64,000 nt of DNA from Silurus meridionalis. Taxonomy: Eukaryota; Chordata; Actinopteri; Siluriformes; Siluridae. Shown here piece by piece: positions 30,633 through 42,374 of this stretch (positions are counted from its first letter, which is position 1; every line of letters begins with the position of its first letter). The stretch lies in NCBI RefSeq assembly GCF_014805685.1, contig NC_060893.1, positions 15,534,273 through 15,598,272 on the forward strand, read 5' to 3'. The notes under the pieces are model-generated. The model was not told where the DNA came from, did no database searches, and saw nothing but the letters and a program-made list of their open reading frames with translations. Position numbers and translations under genes: made by a program.

Positions 30633-32562
30633 GCTTTAGTGGCAGCTTGCTGTTCAACATGTGTGGATTCATGTGGGAATGCAAGACTTGATAAGAGGTG
30701 GCAAGACACTCAGTATGCAAAGCAAATGTGCACTCATTTACACACATACACACATGCACAGGCTCCACATGCTGAACATAGAACATCCATATCACTGTTT
30801 AATAGAAACAGTGTGGGTTTTGTTTATACTGTAGCTTAACAGACCATGAATTCAGATTTAAACACATACACACATTTTCGGATAATTAAGTCAAGTCATC
30901 CAAGCAAAATCTATTGGTAACGCTGACAGTCTTGTCAGTTGTAAACATATGAGGGTTTGGTTTGTTCTAGACAGACTCTCTAATTCAAGAGACATGAAAT
31001 ACATCATACTGTCACCAAAAGCAAAATAAATGGTCAGGAACAAAAAGTACACCACTAATGATTAATGGCCTACAATGAAAAGAAGGCAAATTTTAGCAGC
31101 AAATAAGTAACACAGTGTGCCAAAACCTTCTTCGGTGCTATTTTCAGATATAGTAAATACAAACAAAGCAGGTGGAGAACAGATTTGGAGCAGCCTTGCA
31201 ATTTGGGTTGGAACTTATGACAAGGATTTGTGAGCAATTTGGGTAGACAGGTATAAAGATACCAGCGATGACATGAGTCAGTAAACGTTATGTACATCAT
31301 TGTGACGTATCAGACCAGCTAGTAGTTTTGCTTATCTCTGCATTTTGCTTATAGAGGCCACGTTAGTGATTTTGTAAATCATAAGTTCTTCTTTCATTAT
31401 AGCAAAATCCCTGATCCTTTTTCTAGCACATGTTTGCCCAAACATGTTTCCACCATTTTTCTTCCTGCCGTTGTTGACGACTGCTAGTAAATGTTAGCAT
31501 ACCACATGGTGCAGCACATTCAGAAGCCTCTGCATAATTTAAATCCCATTTCCACAATGGCACATGCATCCACCCGTTTGTGAATTATGTGTCACTTCAA
31601 GTTAATGGTGATGCAAGGAACCCTGGCTTTTGCTTTCTGCTGAGAAAAAACACCTCGTACTGCACAATGACAGGTTTTTTTGCATGGTCAAATACACAAA
31701 TATATACTGTACACAGAGGTATTCTTGAAATAAACTTAATGTTTGCACAATCACATTTTTCTGGAATCCTGTCTAAGCCACCCTCAAAAGAAAAAAAACT
31801 TTTAAAGAAATATTTTATTCTGATCACAATTAAACGGCAACAAGATATTTCTGTTGATCTAAATAAGTAATCACAGCATGCTCTAAAGGCAGGAGAGCTG
31901 GAAATGATGGTCCGGTTTGTCTACGCCAACCTGCTTCTGAAACGGAACTCATCAAATATACATGGATGAAAAAAGTATTTGAAGTGCAGAGCGGCTTTTG
32001 TAAATTGGATTTGTACTGCAATGGCATTTGTGTTTGTAATATAATTAAAAACATCAATCTAAGTGTAATTATTTTACACGAATTGCTTTGTGCCATCAAT
32101 ATTTTTTTTTTTTTAGGTATATTTGATTAAAAAAAAGCCAAACATAATGATACAGCATTAACATTGTTGTTATCAAAGAAAGCAATATGGTACACTAAAA
32201 ACCTTTGCTCAGTCCCTTATCGAGTCCAATAATCATTTAAATGTAAGGTTTTTTATCATCATTCAATAGGATCATTGTGTATAACATGGCGTATGTGATT
32301 TGGTATAGTGTTAAGGATGTGTGTCTTTATACACAGGACCAACCTGCACATTCAAGTTGGTCAACATTTTCCCAAATATATATTGCCCTAAATGCCCACA
32401 GTTCATATGTTGCTGTCACCTAGATTCCGTCTGTACAATGACATCAAGAACACTGAGTGCCAGTTTCCAATGTGTTGCTATTTTAAAGAGTTTTTAGATT
32501 TTGCGTAATGTTATTACTTCGGGTGATGTAAAAATTTTAAAAGGTTAAAAATACTATATTGA

Positions 32563-32607
32563 TTTTGGTAATCAGTAAATCAGGTTTTGGTAATCAGTAA
32601 ATCCTGG
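32563..32607. repeat. 22-bp direct tandem duplication
   Basis: TTTTGGTAATCAGTAAATC occurs twice in tandem with a 22-bp period. Confidence 0.9.
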
Positions 32608-33459
32608 GGCTATATAAATTCCTTTTCATGAAAGAAGTTTTTGGAAACATTATGAAAAACACCCAATCTGTTTATTAAAGCCTTAAAGGTTGGATGGAAC
32701 TTCAAGCAAATTATAATCTTATAGTCAGAACTGGGTAAACTTTTTTTTTTTACTTTAATGACACAAATGGCCTTATAATTATTTTGTTGTATAATTGAAT
32801 GACTAAATGCAGGTCCTACCTGATTTATACTAACAATTTTTTGATAGTTTATTTGTCAATTTCTATCTAATTTGGTTTGTTTGCCAATTCCAACCCACTA
32901 GCTACATTTCACTTCTTTCTTCAGCTACCCACTGTAAAAAAAAAAAAAAGCAAAATCCTATCGCCATCTTGTCTTTTGCTCATTCTACATTTCAAGGAAT
33001 CGTAACACACAGTGCTAACTGCTCTCTTTGGTATACATGATATCACAAACATCCACAATTGGCAGAGAAGAGTAATGACTTCCCTCCCACCTGAGGAACA
33101 TGGCCAAATGTGCTCTCTTGGCTTGCCTTCACAGAGTCAACAATTATACATTATTGCTCTTGTGCCCCAAAACAATTATAGTTAAATTGTTGTTCTTGTG
33201 ACTATAAGCTTTTTTTTTACCTTAAATTATTATGGTAACTTCAAACCTGGTGCTAAAATTCTACATTATAAGACCTTAAGTGAAAATTTCGCACATGCAC
33301 ATTGGTGTAGATGTAATTTCTTAGCTGCTTCACAAAGTCTACATTGAAAAAAGCTTAATGAATTGACCTAATTCAAATGCCTACATCAGTTCCATGTGAC
33401 TGAATTGAGTTAAATGAAACAAAATAGTTTTTTTTTGCAACCAGCATAATTTGATTATG

Positions 33460-33578
33460 TATTTCTAAAGCCCTGGATAAAATCAAACATTACACTCTCA
33501 CCCCAACTGTGGATCAAACCCAGGTCACTAGCAATTCACAAAAACCTCATTACCACTGCACTACTCTGTCACGCATGG
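33460..33578 (-). repeat. Degraded tRNA-derived SINE head, minus strand
   Basis: CTGTGGATCAAACCCAGGTC followed by TTACCACTGCACTACTCTG resembles box B then box A of a tRNA-like promoter read on the minus strand. Low integrity. Confidence 0.35.
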
Positions 33579-33689
33579 TTTAACTGCATTATTTTTATAT
33601 TCTTAGAACATATTCAAATTACATTTATTATTAGCAATCAAACCATAATTTGATAAAAAAAAAACCTCTTAGGTAAACTATACATAATA

Positions 33690-34255
33690 CAGTGGAACCT
33701 CGGGTTACGAATTTAATTCGTTCCGGTACTTTATTCGTAATCTGAAAAGTTCGTATCCCGATACAAATTTCCCCATAATAATGAACAGAAACTTCGGTAA
33801 TTCGTTCTGGACAACCAAAAATATTACTTAAATAAAAATAAAGCCAATATTCAATAATATTATTTACTTTTAACTTTAAGGCTACTATCAGTTGGTATTG
33901 AAGTCCAGAGTGAAATTCATTATGGGTATTGTACTTCGGAAAAGACTGTAACCCTACTAATCTATCTTCATAAAAACAAGTAAACACGAGCATCAACTAA
34001 CGAGTTGTTACGCTGCCGCCGGGAAAAGTTCAAGCGGATAAGTAACACGATGCTCTCGCTAGGGACACAGGACGCTAACTGATGTGACGAGCTGCATAGA
34101 TAGAGCAAAAACAACCAACTTGCCTGTGATTTTTTGGTGAGCGACGTTCGTATCCCGATATATTGTTCGTAACCAGGGGCAAAAATTTTGATGAACTGCG
34201 ATTCGTAACCTGAATTATACGTATGCCGGGGCGTTCGTAACCCGAGGTTCCACTG
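33690..34255. mobile_element. Complete mariner-like MITE with TA target duplication
   Basis: Inverted ends CAGTGGAACCTCGGGTTACG are perfect over at least 20 bp and are flanked on both sides by TA (33688-33689 and 34256-34257). The 566-bp body has subterminal repeats of GTTCGTATCCCGATA (near 33749 and 34147) but no transposase frame, so it is non-autonomous. Confidence 0.85.
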
Positions 34256-34651
34256 TATTCTCTTAAACTTAACACGACTGAAGACATTTTCCATTACTGG
34301 ACACTGTAGTGCAATGAAAATATCAACAATCTGAGTTCTCTGACTTATCTAGTTTAACATCATCCTGCCACCTCTGCTGGTAGTGAAGCTAAGATCAATG
34401 CAGGTCAGTTATTGCAACCTGTAATTGTAGACGCATGTAACCATGGTTTCCCAAGGGAACGAGACGCTGCATCAAAAACGCTTTGGAAACGCTTCCGCAT
34501 TGTCCACGCTATGAATCATAAGTAGACTTTTCCCTTCAGGAACTCAAGCTAAGTCAAAAACACTTTGGGAACGAGAGTCCAATCAAGCCAGTCTGACCAA
34601 TCCCTGCCTAGTGTGGACAGGCACAGAGGGACAGAGGGGCCAGGAGTAGCA

Positions 34652-35238
34652 CTAAGGAGAATGCCTAGAGCAACCATCTGGTTGTGGGATGATTGAGGGT
34701 ACCTTAGGAACATACCCTGATCTAGGGTAGAGGAAGGCACTGGCCAAGCCTGCAGTAAATTCAAGGAAAGAAGGGGCCACAGAGAGGGCCTGGAGATCCC
34801 CTACTCTCTTGAGCAAGGAGATGGCCAGGAAAACCACATCCTTATATGTGAGGAACCTCAAGGGCACCTTGGTCAGAGGCTCAAAGGGAGGCTCCGATAG
34901 GGCCTTCAAGACAATGGCCAAGTCCCATGCAGCCTCCAGGTGCAGCGGAGAAAACGAGTCAACAATGGGTTCTTACCCAGAGACTGCCCCGTGAGGGGGG
35001 CATGACAGGCCGCAATGGCAGACACGTAAACCTTTGCAAACTGTTTTTGAAGGAATTTCAGCACTGAGCCAACTGGGCAGTTAACTGAATCTAAGCGGTG
35101 TTGTTCACACCATGCAGTAAATAGACACCACCTCGCGGCATATGACGTCCTAATGGAGGGAGGTCTGGACTGAAGAACGGTCTCTACCACCTCGGTGGAG
35201 AGGCCGGCGGGTAGGAGCTGCGCCCCCTCAGGGGCCAC
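34652..35238 (-). pseudogene. DIRS tyrosine recombinase remnant
   Basis: Frame 35238-34906 is the N-terminal core-binding region (SIRTSYAARWCLFTAWCEQH, DSVNCPVGSVLKFLQ, YVSAIAACHAPL). Frame 34921-34652 is the start of the catalytic domain (LSEPPFEPLTKVPLRFLTYK, SLLKRVGDLQALSVAP, with the first catalytic Arg in KRVGDL). The H-x-x-R and Tyr part is missing, so it cannot act. Not a phage or bacterial integrase: the surrounding RT and RNase H fix it as DIRS. Confidence 0.8.
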
Positions 35239-35271
35239 AGTGACAGCCTCTACAACTGTGGGCTGGGTGTA

Positions 35272-35571
35272 TTATTGTACCCCCTGCCTGAGATATAAGA
35301 TCCCTTTAGAGAAGGCTACCAGGTCAGCAAACCATGGCCTGCCCGGCCACCAGGAGAAGACGGAATCTGTCCCGCGAACTCTCTCCAATCCTTTAAGGAA
35401 AGCAGCTTCCCTTGGGCCCGACAAATGTATCTGACATGCCAGCTTGTACAGGAGGTGAGATCGCAGACCCCCCTGGTGGTTAATATAGGAAAACACCGAA
35501 GTGTTGTCCGTACGGACCAACACATGGTGGCCTCTGCGGTCTGGGAGAAAATGCCTCAAAGCTTGAAGCAT
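35272..35571 (-). pseudogene. DIRS RNase H domain remnant
   Basis: A 99-codon frame carries ALRHFLPDRRGHHVLVRTDN, TSVFSYINHQGGLRSH and LYKLACQIHLSGPREAAFLK, the usual RNase H stretch after the RT in fish DIRS elements, including the RTDNTS acidic site. It joins the RT part only through stops and frameshifts. Confidence 0.8.
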
Positions 35572-35847
35572 GGCCAGAATCTCCAGGAAATTTATGTGCC
35601 ATGTCCAGGAACTCCCAGCACAGGGCCCTGAATCAGGAACTCAGGATCTCTCCACACATCTAAGGCATGTAGGGCTCGCCGCTTCTTGATCGTACGGAGT
35701 GGATTGCCTCTCCAAGAGAATCCTCAGGTCTTGAGCCACCACTGAAGGGGTCTCATGTGCAGGTGGCCAAGTGGAACCAAATTGGATGCTGCTGCCATCA
35801 GACCCAACAGATTTGAAACTGCTTCACAGTGAGTGACTGGCCTTCCC

Positions 35848-36495
35848 TCACTCTTTTGACGGTTGTGAGGAGGACTCCAATTCCTTCATGTGGGCAAGAA
35901 TGACATCTGGATCGCTAGCTGCTCTGATCCTCCCAGTGCCACATCCACACACTTTGTGAAGGTGATAGATGAGAGGGCAAGACCAAATGAAAGGACCCGA
36001 TATTGGTAAGCTTCGGCCCCGAAAGCAAACCTCAGAAACTTCCTGTGAGCTGAAAGGATGGATACATCCTTCAGATATATAGCCAGGATAGATACATCCT
36101 TCAGATATATAGCCACAAACCAATCCTCTGACCTGATTTGAGACACAACCTGCTTCAAGGTCAGCATCTCGAACCTGAGTTTTAAAAGCAAGTGGTTCAG
36201 CTGATGCAGATCCAGTGTAGGATGCAACCCCCCATCCTTTTTGGGAACTATGAAGTACTGGATGTAGAACCTGGACACTCCGTCTGATAAAGGGACCACC
36301 TCGGTGGCCACCTTCCTCAAGAGAGTAACCACTTCCAGTTCCATGAACAGTTCCTTGACCAGAGGAGGGTGTTCGCTGGAGCTGGCCATGCTCTGAAGCA
36401 CAGAGAGTGGCAGGGTTAACAAACCAGCTTACATAGTTTGTGCATATCCCCCCCTGTGATATAGGAGGAACACAGGGACGAAAGCAGCGCTTCAT
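35848..36495 (-). pseudogene. DIRS reverse transcriptase remnant
   Basis: Two overlapping frames (36495-35848 and 36422-35886) together give RT landmarks: FYIQYFIVPKKDGGLHPTLD, LRFEMLTLKQVVSQIRSEDW, FLRFAFGAEAYQYRVLSFGL and TFTKCVDVAL. Motif A reads IYLKDVS where DLKDAY is usual, so the catalytic Asp is Tyr. A 30-bp in-frame duplication (36056-36115) repeats that motif. The xDD box that should follow is deleted, and a frameshift separates the two frames. Confidence 0.8.
36056..36115. repeat. 30-bp tandem duplication in RT motif A
   Basis: Two adjacent 30-bp units with one mismatch (GGATGGATACATCC... and GGATAGATACATCC...). In frame they add ten residues containing IYLKDVS. Confidence 0.95.
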
Positions 36496-36664
36496 TTTTT
36501 TAGTTGCTTTTATCCTGTAAAGGAAAAACCTTTCCTTACCTTACCAGACCAACACACAGAGCTAGCGCTGGTTCCACTCCTTTTATGCTTCCTGGTCATG
36601 ACGTCACCCCACTGTTTTTTTTGACGCAGCTCGAGTTCCTGAAGGGGAATCTGGTGCGCTGGCT

Positions 36665-37266
36665 GGATTATATAATGGTAGTGCTTTTTAACTTCAGACA
36701 TAAATGTGCAACACAAAAATGCAACTACTTTTAGAAACATATTACTGTGACAATGGATTGAATCTGTGAAAGGAGGAAAACTGAAAAAAAGAGTCCAGCT
36801 AAAGGTTTCATAAAGTGGTGGAAAGAGAATGACCCCCAGCTAAGTGTCTGTGAGACAAAGGAGCTGGCTCTGTACTTCAGGTGAAAAAATGCTACCACCT
36901 CCCATTACTATTTAAGAGAAAGGTACATAGCTGGTCCAATATTTTTTCCTAGAGAGCACAACTTTCTTTCTGTGGGGTCCTGGCTTTTTTAAACACCTGC
37001 AATGAACTCCCACATGCTTGAAAATGAAAGAACAGAAAATGAAAGAACAGGATTTCTGAATAAGACCTCTCAATCATACAATGTACTAGAGCCAGGTCAC
37101 TTTACTGGAGAAAAGGATAGAGTATGAACAGGACTCAATAGTTTATAATTACAAACTCTTATACACAGAGACAACACTGGTGCAGTAAAGGGTATCCAAT
37201 TAGTTATTCTAGTATGCAATGCCGAACATATTAAATGCCATAATTTATTTTTGCCAAAATGTATTA

Positions 37267-37270
<4 letters not shown>
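36665..37270. other. Intergenic, possible unclassified repeat
   Basis: The piece 36740-36990 (AAAGTGGTGGAAAGAGAATG, GGTCCAATATTTTTTCCTAG) has the look of an old transposase or LINE fragment, but I cannot assign it. Confidence 0.35.
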
Positions 37271-37349
<79 letters not shown>

Positions 37350-37352
37350 TTT
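37271..37352. repeat. (TA)n microsatellite followed by T-run
   Basis: About 70 bp of TA repeat then a dozen T. Confidence 0.95.
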
Positions 37353-38127
37353 GGCAGGAAGTGTGCCAATACTACACAGTACATTGCGGGTCTAATTGAT
37401 AAATAGGTCACTAAAGGTATGTTTGAATTTGATTATTTTGATTTGTGTTACCTTTCAGTAGAATTTGCCAATTTCTAGTATTTTAGTAATTTATTGCCAT
37501 CTCATCCCAAAATTGTTGTTTATTAAAAGTGTATGTTACTGAACTTTGTTTTTGGTTTTGACCTTGATTACATTTTTATTTTTGTTGTAATTGATTGTCC
37601 TTGTTTCTTGCTGTCTAGTTCAATTGATTGCTCTTTGTGATTCAAATTTGGACAATGATTTCTCAATGACTTACATGTTTAGTTTGTGCCCTTACAACAT
37701 TACAAGCACAATGAGCAGAGAACAAATGTTCATAGCAAAATTTCACATTAAATATGCCTTCTTAATAAAAGAAGGTTTAAATAAATTCAAAAAACGTTAA
37801 TTTAATAGACAACCTTAATTGACTTTACTTTGTTCCTTGTTGAATGAGGCCATCTTTTCAGGAGTAGCACATGAACAGGATGTATGGTATCAGGGCTCAG
37901 GAGAGTAGCCCTCAGCTGCACTCACAGCAAGCTCATGCCTGCACACCTAAGGCCCTGTGGAGTTTCAGAATCCAACCCCAACTACTGCTTATGAACCTGC
38001 AGCACACATTAGTGTGTGTGTATGTGTGTAAAGAAAATGGGTCAGAAAATAAGGTTACTTTACTACAGCTGTGGCAACATATGCAGAACCAGAACTTTTT
38101 ACTTTTGTAAATGTAGTACAGTTGTAA

Positions 38128-38183
<56 letters not shown>

Positions 38184-38985
38184 GCAGACACTGCCACCAA
38201 TCTCTTTCGCTACCCTATATCGAATATTAAAGCTTTGGGCGCCTCAATTGCTCCTCAGTTATGTGAAAGCCAATTGATTTTGCTATCCATGTCACATCTT
38301 ATTATGGCTGTCTGAAGTGCAATGTGACTAAGCATATTATCAGGACATTCAGCTCAGATAGACCACAAACCCTTGGTGTCCTGTAGGTTCAGCCATAAGA
38401 GAGCCTTTGTATTCCCTGAACAAGGACTGTAGGTCTCTGCTAAATATGGGGGGTAATTACTTTGTGGATTTTGTAAAAGTGCACTGCAACCTGAAAGTGT
38501 TGTGGGAAATTGGAAGTAAATGACCTCCCTCTTCCTCTTTCTCTCTCCTGCAGTCGTGTGTGTTTTGTGTTGTTTTCAGACAGATCCGAGGAGAAGATCA
38601 AAGTGTGGGAGGGAGCTGTGGAGAACTGATTCCCTGGTGGGGAAAGACCTTGCACTTGAAAGGACAAGAAGGATCTTTGATAGTGGATAAATATGCTTTT
38701 CCCTCAGGAATGAAGATGTGCTGCACTGATATAATGGTATATTTTAATAATGCTACGATATAATGTTATAATGTGATTTTAAAATCAGTTTTCATTTCTA
38801 AGCGGTAAATGTATAGCATTAAGACACAAACAGCACCTATCTGAAAATTCATTGGTAAAATAAATAGTAAAATAATCGGTAGTGTAATCCTAATGGTAAT
38901 TGTAACAGATTTGACATATAAAGTAAAATTGGAGGTGTGGAGGTATGCTGTTTTATCTGGCATCAGGATATAAGCAGCAGATCCT
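37353..38985. other. Intergenic with one microsatellite
   Basis: Holds the CA run at 38129-38182. Otherwise unique-looking, without a supported gene. Confidence 0.55.
38129..38182. repeat. (CA)n microsatellite
   Basis: An uninterrupted CA run of about 27 units. Confidence 0.97.
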
Positions 38986-38989
38986 TTAA

Positions 38990-39880
38990 GTCCTGTAAGT
39001 TGCAAGGTCAGGCCTGCATGGCTCTCACTTTTTTGTCCAGTATATCCCACAGATCAATCAGATAGAGACCTGGGGAATTTGGAGGCCAATACTACACCTT
39101 GAACTCTTTTAATGGGTGACGCTTTGTGGTGGTTAATATGTGGGAGAATGATTCCTCATGCTCCCTGTAACACTTATTTACAATTAAAAACATTGGCTAC
39201 TTAAAACACTGCCCAGAAAAACACATTGCCCAAACAAAACAAGACTCTGGCAGCTTGACCTTTTCCCATGCTGCACCCTGGTGCCATCTTTCCTAGGTAA
39301 GCAATGTACATGCACCTAGTTGTCCACACGATGTAAAAAACAACAGGATTCATCTGGGTATGCTCCCCACCATGCCTAATGTAGGTGCTTTTGCTGGGGA
39401 AAGGGGTGAGGATGGGCACGCTGACTCGGCTGCAGCTACACAGCTCCATATGCTGCAAACTGCGATGCACTATGTGTTCTAACCCCTTTCTATCATAGCC
39501 AGCATTACATTTTTCAGCAGGTTCGCTATAGTAGTCCTTCTGTGGGATTTAACCAGACACCCAAGACTTTGCTCCTCTTGTACATCAATGATCAAGAAAG
39601 CAGTTCACTTGTTGCTCTTCCTTTGACCACTTTTGGTAGGTACTTGCAACAGCCTTTCATTTTGGACATGGACTTAGCAGTTGCCTAGCCAATACTTTTG
39701 CTCAGGTCAAAGTAACTCACATTCTTATGCTTGCCTATTTTTTCAACTTTTAAAACATCAGCTAAAAAAAGCTGATGGTTTACTTGCTGTTTAATATATT
39801 CCATCCATTGACAGGTGCCAATGTAACAAGATAATCAATGTTATTGAAGTAGTTTTTAATGTTTTGGCTGATTTGTGTGG
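38990..39880 (-). mobile_element. Tc1-like transposon remnant (distinct family)
   Basis: Read on the minus strand, the order follows a fish Tc1 family. The terminal-side stretch with TTTTGGCTGATTTGTG lies near 39860. Transposase pieces follow, including MHRSLQHMELCSCSRVSVPI (frame 39470-39201) and KMAPGCSMGKGQAARVLFCL. GGGGAATTTGGAGGCCAATA sits at the C-terminal side. The DDE frame is broken by stops and the right-hand end is lost. Confidence 0.65.
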
Positions 39881-39884
39881 GTCA

Positions 39885-40230
39885 CAACACTGTTTAGCCT
39901 TTTTGCCCTCAAGCTGCTTCAGCAACCATGTAAAATTAAAGAGCTGATGCATTTTGATAGCACTCCACAGGGGCTTCTCTCTCCAACAGGGTTTCCAGTG
40001 GTGTGGGATTAACACAAACATATGATTGTTAATTCATATTAAGTGACCTTCCCCTATCCTCCAATTAATCATACACAATGAAAAGCTTGTTAGCAGTTAT
40101 TTTCTGGATTAAATGCTGGTCTAGACATTTTATTGTAATTTATTGCACATTCAAGGGACCTACTGCATGTAGTTCTAATTCACCCTAAATGTAGATTTTT
40201 AATCATATGTTTTTTCAACTCAACTCTGGT
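39885..40230. other. Intergenic, nothing recognised
   Basis: Short A/T-rich stretch, no signal. Confidence 0.5.
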
Positions 40231-40234
40231 CTCT

Positions 40235-40430
40235 TTATGTCCACATGGGCTTCATTGATCTTTTGCAGTTTCCTCCCACTTCACAAATACATGCCAGTAT
40301 GTAGACTCTCTAAGCTTAACACTGTAGGTGTAAATTTTGTATACAGATGGTGTTTACTGATTGATGTTCCTTCCATGGTATGCCCAGTGTTCCTGGGATG
40401 GGCTTTGCATTCACTATGACCCTGATCTAT
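40235..40430 (-). repeat. Dispersed SINE-like repeat R2, minus strand
   Basis: GCAGTTTCCTCCCACTTCAC, AAATACATGCCAGTATGTAG and GCCCAGTGTTCCTGGGATGG are the reverse complement of the R2 landmarks seen at 9985-10257. Confidence 0.5.
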
Positions 40431-40888
40431 ATAAATTGATTGCTGAACATTCCAGTAGAGAAATAGAGTGGGCACAAAACAAATTGTTCACTTTTCTTTA
40501 CATTTATATTTTTTTATTTTTATATTTAGATGGATAAATAGAAAGATACTGTAGGTGTAAGACATTTGTTCAGTGATTTCCTACAGGAACAGTCTATTTT
40601 ATGGCTGATTATATTACATAAGGACTGATGATTTGTAATTTTGCATTGTAATAGAGGATAGAAAGAGAATTTACTGAAAGTGGTGAGTCTGCCCTCATTC
40701 CAAGTTAATGGCTATCTGTATTGTTTTTGTGTAAATGTGACATTTCCGCATGAAAAGGGTGATTTACATTCAAAATTCAGGTATTTCTCTACCTCTCCTC
40801 TCATTTAACACAGTAACCCCAAGGAAACATGCACTGAGGATGAAAATTAATGTGGTCAACATATATGGCAAAATATTTATTGTATAAC
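40431..40888. other. Intergenic, nothing recognised
   Basis: A/T-rich, no repeat or coding landmark. Confidence 0.5.
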
Positions 40889-40890
40889 TA

Positions 40891-42372
40891 CAAACCGATT
40901 CCAAAAAAAGTTGGGACACCGTACAAATTGTGAATAAAAACAGAATGCAATTATGTGGAAGTTTCAAATTTCAACATTTTATTCAGAATACAACATAGAT
41001 GACATATCAAATGTTTAATCTGAGAAAATGTATAATTTTAGGGGGAAAATAAGTTGATTTTAAATTTCATGGCATCAACACATCTCAAAAAAGTTGGGAT
41101 AAGACCATGTTTACCACTGTGTGGCATTCCCTCTTCTTTTTATAACAGTCTGCAAACGTCGGGACTGAGTAGACAAGTTGCTCAAGTTTAGGAATAGGAA
41201 TGTTGTCCCATTCTTGTCTAATACAGACTTCTAGTTGCTAAGTGAAAGATCTGGACTGCAGGCTGGCCATTTCAGTACCCAGATCCTTCTTCTACGCAGC
41301 CATGATGTTGTAATTGATGTAATTGAACAGTATGTGGTCTGGCATTGTTATGTTGGAAAATGCAAGGTCTTCCTTGAAAGAGATGACGTCTGGATGGGAG
41401 CTTATGTTGTTCTAGAACTTGGATATACCTTTCAGCATTGATGGTGCCTTTTTCAGATGTGTAAGCTGCCCATACCACATGCACTCATGCAACCCCATAC
41501 CATCAGAGATGCAGGCTTCTGAACTGAGAGCTGGTAACAACTTGTGTTGTCCTTATCCTCTTTAGTCCGGATGACATGGCGTCACAGTTTTCCAAAAAGA
41601 ACTTCAAATTTTGATTTGTCTGACCACAGAACAGTTTTCCACTTTGCCACAGTCTATTTTAAATGAGCCTTGGTACAGAGAAAACTCCTGCGCTTCTGGA
41701 TCATGTTTAGATATAGCTTCTTTTTTGACCTATAGAGTTTTAGCCGGCAACTGCGAATGGCCCGGTGGATTGTGTTCACAGAAAATTTTTTTTTTTGGAA
41801 GTATTCCTGAGCCCATGTTGTGATTTCCATTACAGTAGCATTCCTGTATGTGATGCAGTGCCGTCTAATGGCTCGAAGATCACGGGCATCCAGTATGGTT
41901 TTCCGGCCTTGACCCTTAGGCACAGAGATATTTCCAGATTCTCTGAATCTTTGGATGATATTATGCACTGTAGATGATGATAACTTCAAACTCTTTGCAA
42001 TTTTTCTCTGAGAAACTCCTTTCTAATATTGCTCCACTATTTTTTGCCACAGCATTGGGGGAATTGGTGATCTTCTGCCCATCTTGACTCCTGAGAGACA
42101 CTGCCACTCTGAGAGGCTCTTTTTATACCCAATCATGTTGCCAATTGACCTAATAAGTTGCAAATTGGTCCTCCAGCTGTTCCTTAACTTTTCAGGCCTC
42201 CAAAATGAGCCAATATTTGGCATGACATTTCAAAATGTCTCACTTTCAACATTTGATATGTTATCTATATTTTATTGTGAATAAAATATAAGTTTATGAG
42301 ATTTTTTAATTATTGCATTCCTTTTTTTATTTACAATTTGTACACTGTCCCAAATTTTTGGAATTGGGTTTG
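40891..42372 (-). mobile_element. Full-length Tc1-like transposon (dead)
   Basis: Both ends survive. The left starts CAAACCGATTCCAAAAAAAG and the right ends GGAATTGGGTTTG; each is bounded by a TA target dinucleotide (40889-40890 and 42373-42374). It encodes a transposase pseudogene on the minus strand (42082-41111). The same family supplied fragments at 28855-29211 and 50713-51080. Confidence 0.88.
41111..42082 (-). pseudogene. Tc1-like transposase pseudogene
   Basis: The start MGRRSPIPPMLWQKIVEQY is followed at once by a stop. Then come the helix-turn-helix SQRKIAKSLKLSSSTVHNII, the paired-domain second half (KFSVNTIHRAIRSCRLKLY) and the DDE domain. The first catalytic Asp remains (LWSDKSKFE). 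The second is Asn (CIFQHNNARPH). The stretch with the third acidic residue is removed by a deletion near 41238, and several other stops occur. No active protein can be made. Confidence 0.88.
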
Positions 42373-42374
42373 TA

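Larger units (their letters stand above)
29215..33455. other. Intergenic, A/T-rich
   Basis: No gene is supported. It contains a candidate conserved block (30180-30450), a GA-rich tract (30579-30630) and a 22-bp tandem duplication (32563-32607). Open frames of 76-96 codons near 31070-32100 have no recognisable product. Confidence 0.5.
34438..36660 (-). mobile_element. DIRS-like tyrosine-recombinase retrotransposon remnant
   Basis: In minus-strand order it carries RT, RNase H and tyrosine recombinase pieces, the DIRS arrangement. Inverted ends are visible: TTCCCTTCAGGAACTCAAGC at 34530 and its near-complement, ending CTCGAGTTCCTGAAGGGGAA, at 36623-36649. Outside the left copy lies a DIRS-type terminal stretch with GGGAACGAGACGCTGC and AAAACGCTTTGG (34455-34490). 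Gag and methyltransferase regions are absent. All frames are broken. DIRS elements integrate by recombinase without target duplication (family knowledge), and none is seen here. Confidence 0.8.

Noticed and set aside
33631..33996. 121-codon minus-strand frame
   Set aside because: Lies across the MITE end and body; MITEs of this kind do not code.
34652..35238. Phage or bacterial-type integrase
   Set aside because: Adjacent RT and RNase H and the inverted ends identify a DIRS retrotransposon.
37097..37411. Minus-strand frame of 104 codons rich in alternating Ile-Tyr
   Set aside because: It is the translation of the TA microsatellite, with no protein features.
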